Source: a virus. Taken from it: a DNA stretch of 49,294 bases. Below the pieces are notes generated by a model that ran no database searches, had not been told where the DNA came from, and saw only the letters and a program-made list of their open reading frames with translations. How positions within the stretch are numbered: position 1 is the first letter of the stretch; every line of letters starts with the position of its first letter. The translations under genes were made by a program, and so were the position numbers. Location: IMG/VR virus record IMGVR_UViG_3300010397_000017, positions 1 through 49,294 of that record; one strand, 5' to 3'. Positions 48,601 through 49,294 of the stretch are shown here, piece after piece.

Positions 48601-48657
48601 GCAAGCAATCCGCTTGCGAGTAATTACAGTCTATTAGTTGATGCTCTTTAACAATCT
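48601..48657 (+). promoter_or_regulatory. Second boxB-like hairpin and boxA 2
   Basis: GCAAGC-AATCC-GCTTGC (48601-48617) precedes TGCTCTTTAACAAT (48642-48655), identical over 14 bases to the E. coli rRNA leader boxA as I remember it. It lies about 310 bases after P2 and 220 before the first early gene. Two antiterminator units in one leader suggest strong antitermination. Confidence 0.72.
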
Positions 48658-48877
48658 ATCTTTCCCTTAGTTCTACTAGCACACATGTATGCGTTAGTAA
48701 GAATGCCTCTCTTGCGTAGATTCCCTAGTTTGTTAGTGGACTACACACAGAACATATAGCCTACACAATAGCCGCTGAATGAATGCCCATACATAATGTT
48801 TAACGAAGGGAAAGAATTGTTTGTATGTCTGATTAAACGGGTATAGAAACAATTCTTAACAACAAAGGAGCGCTATC

Positions 48878-48991
48878 ATGAATCCTCTAGTCAAATACAT
48901 GGAATACAAAGCCAAGCAAGAAGCTAAAGGAAATGAGTCAGCTAGTTATATCGATTGGTATAACTGGATTTATTCTGTTCTGTATTTCTAA
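48878..48991 (+). CDS. First early gene: small protein, 37 aa
   Basis: ATG 48878 has AAAGGAG 7 bases upstream. It encodes an N-terminal charged helix (MEYKAKQEAKGNESAS) and an aromatic C-terminus (YIDWYNWIYSVLYF), perhaps membrane-associated. It lies directly after the antiterminated leader. No family is recognised. As the promoter-proximal product it is a good candidate for an early host-inhibitor peptide. Confidence 0.68.
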   Translation: MNPLVKYMEYKAKQEAKGNESASYIDWYNWIYSVLYF

Positions 48992-49063
48992 CATTCCAAG
49001 CTTGTACATCTATAAATAATGGGTGTACATACGTGTAATGTTGCACGACTAAAGGAGTAAATC

Positions 49064-49246
49064 ATGGCTAAATTCGTTCTTCTGACATTGCTGGATGGCT
49101 CTCCAGTAGTTGTCAACACTAGCAATATTGACATCGTTCAGCCACTGGAAGGCTTGCCCGAATCCTCTGAAATTGTGGACATGGAGGGCTCCGCCATTCA
49201 TGTAATGGAAGAAGTTAAACTGGTGTATGAATACATCATCGCGTAA
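49064..49246 (+). CDS. Small FlbD-like beta-rich early protein, 60 aa
   Basis: AAAGGAG (49053-49059) is a strong site before ATG. FVLLTLLDGSPVVVNTSNIDIV followed by a VHVMEEVKLVYEYI end has the size and strand pattern of FlbD-type small proteins; no function is implied. The gene crosses the window edge: its last 75 bases also appear at 1-75. Confidence 0.78.
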   Translation: MAKFVLLTLLDGSPVVVNTSNIDIVQPLEGLPESSEIVDMEGSAIHVMEEVKLVYEYIIA

Positions 49247-49294
49247 CATTTAAACACACACTTAGGAGCAATATATCATGGCATTCGAAAAAGC
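49172..49294. repeat. Terminal direct repeat, copy 2
   Basis: Identical to bases 1-123. It includes the end of the FlbD-like gene and the first 17 bases of the 189-aa gene. Confidence 0.9.
49278..49294 (+). CDS. 5' end of the 189-aa early gene (cut by the window edge)
   Basis: ATG and following bases are identical to 107-123. Edge copy of the gene at 107-676. Confidence 0.9.

Overview
The window is an essentially complete genome of a lytic tailed phage (Caudoviricetes, podovirus-type tail). Bases 1-123 are repeated exactly at 49172-49294, so the molecule assembled as a circle of about 49,171 bp. There is no integrase, repressor, transposase or CRISPR array. The structural module is T7-like: terminase, portal, scaffold, capsid, tail tubular proteins A and B, internal virion proteins and tail spikes. 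Replication is also T7-like (primase-helicase, family A polymerase, SSB, 5'-3' exonuclease). No single-subunit RNA polymerase is present; the genome instead carries a small sigma-70-family (ECF-like) factor. Together with ThyX and a B12-dependent ribonucleotide reductase, this recalls the SIO1/VpV262/cobavirus group (Zobellviridae-like). The amidoligase/ATP-grasp cluster and the sigma factor recall phiEco32-like phages. The host is probably a proteobacterium, because sigma-70-type promoters and rRNA-type boxA elements are present; this is inference.

Layout. The control region at 47507-48877 is non-coding and divides two divergent arms. Rightward (early/middle, + strand, 48878 through the circle junction to 22037) come small early proteins, then a terminator and a structured leader (1924-2219), then an operon for peptide/amide-bond chemistry (2220-9997). 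That operon holds an SH3-repeat protein, a class I glutamine amidotransferase, tRNA-Arg, ATP-grasp, a class II glutamine amidotransferase, two glutamine-synthetase-like amidoligases and a second ATP-grasp. Next are the replication genes and sigma factor (10093-17347), then nucleotide metabolism (17569-22037: a possible MazG-like protein, ThyX, an RNase H-fold nuclease, MazG, NrdJ). Leftward (late, - strand, 47506 to 22101) come holin, SAR-type lysozyme, Rz/Rz1, TerS, TerL, portal, three tRNAs, scaffold, capsid, decoration protein, a terminator, tail tube, internal virion proteins, a transglycosylase, three small Lys-rich proteins, two spikes sharing an N-terminus, and two terminal structural proteins. 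A terminator at 22041-22081 closes both arms.

Control. The divergent region holds eight CTCAAG iterons in three clusters, enclosed by a 17-bp near-perfect inverted repeat (candidate origin or regulator array). Next come two near-identical sigma-70 promoters and a leader of about 540 nt with two boxB-boxA elements like those of rRNA operons. I infer that early transcription borrows the host rRNA antitermination machinery and that the phage sigma factor then redirects RNA polymerase to the late arm.

Genes are packed with NTGA or TAATG overlaps, and many starts are non-ATG: TTG several times, GTG several times, CTG for the DNA polymerase, and apparently ATA for one early gene. Several well-supported genes are very short (26-63 aa), and two genes lie out of frame within or across others: an o-spanin inside Rz, and an RMF-like protein across the exonuclease 3' end.
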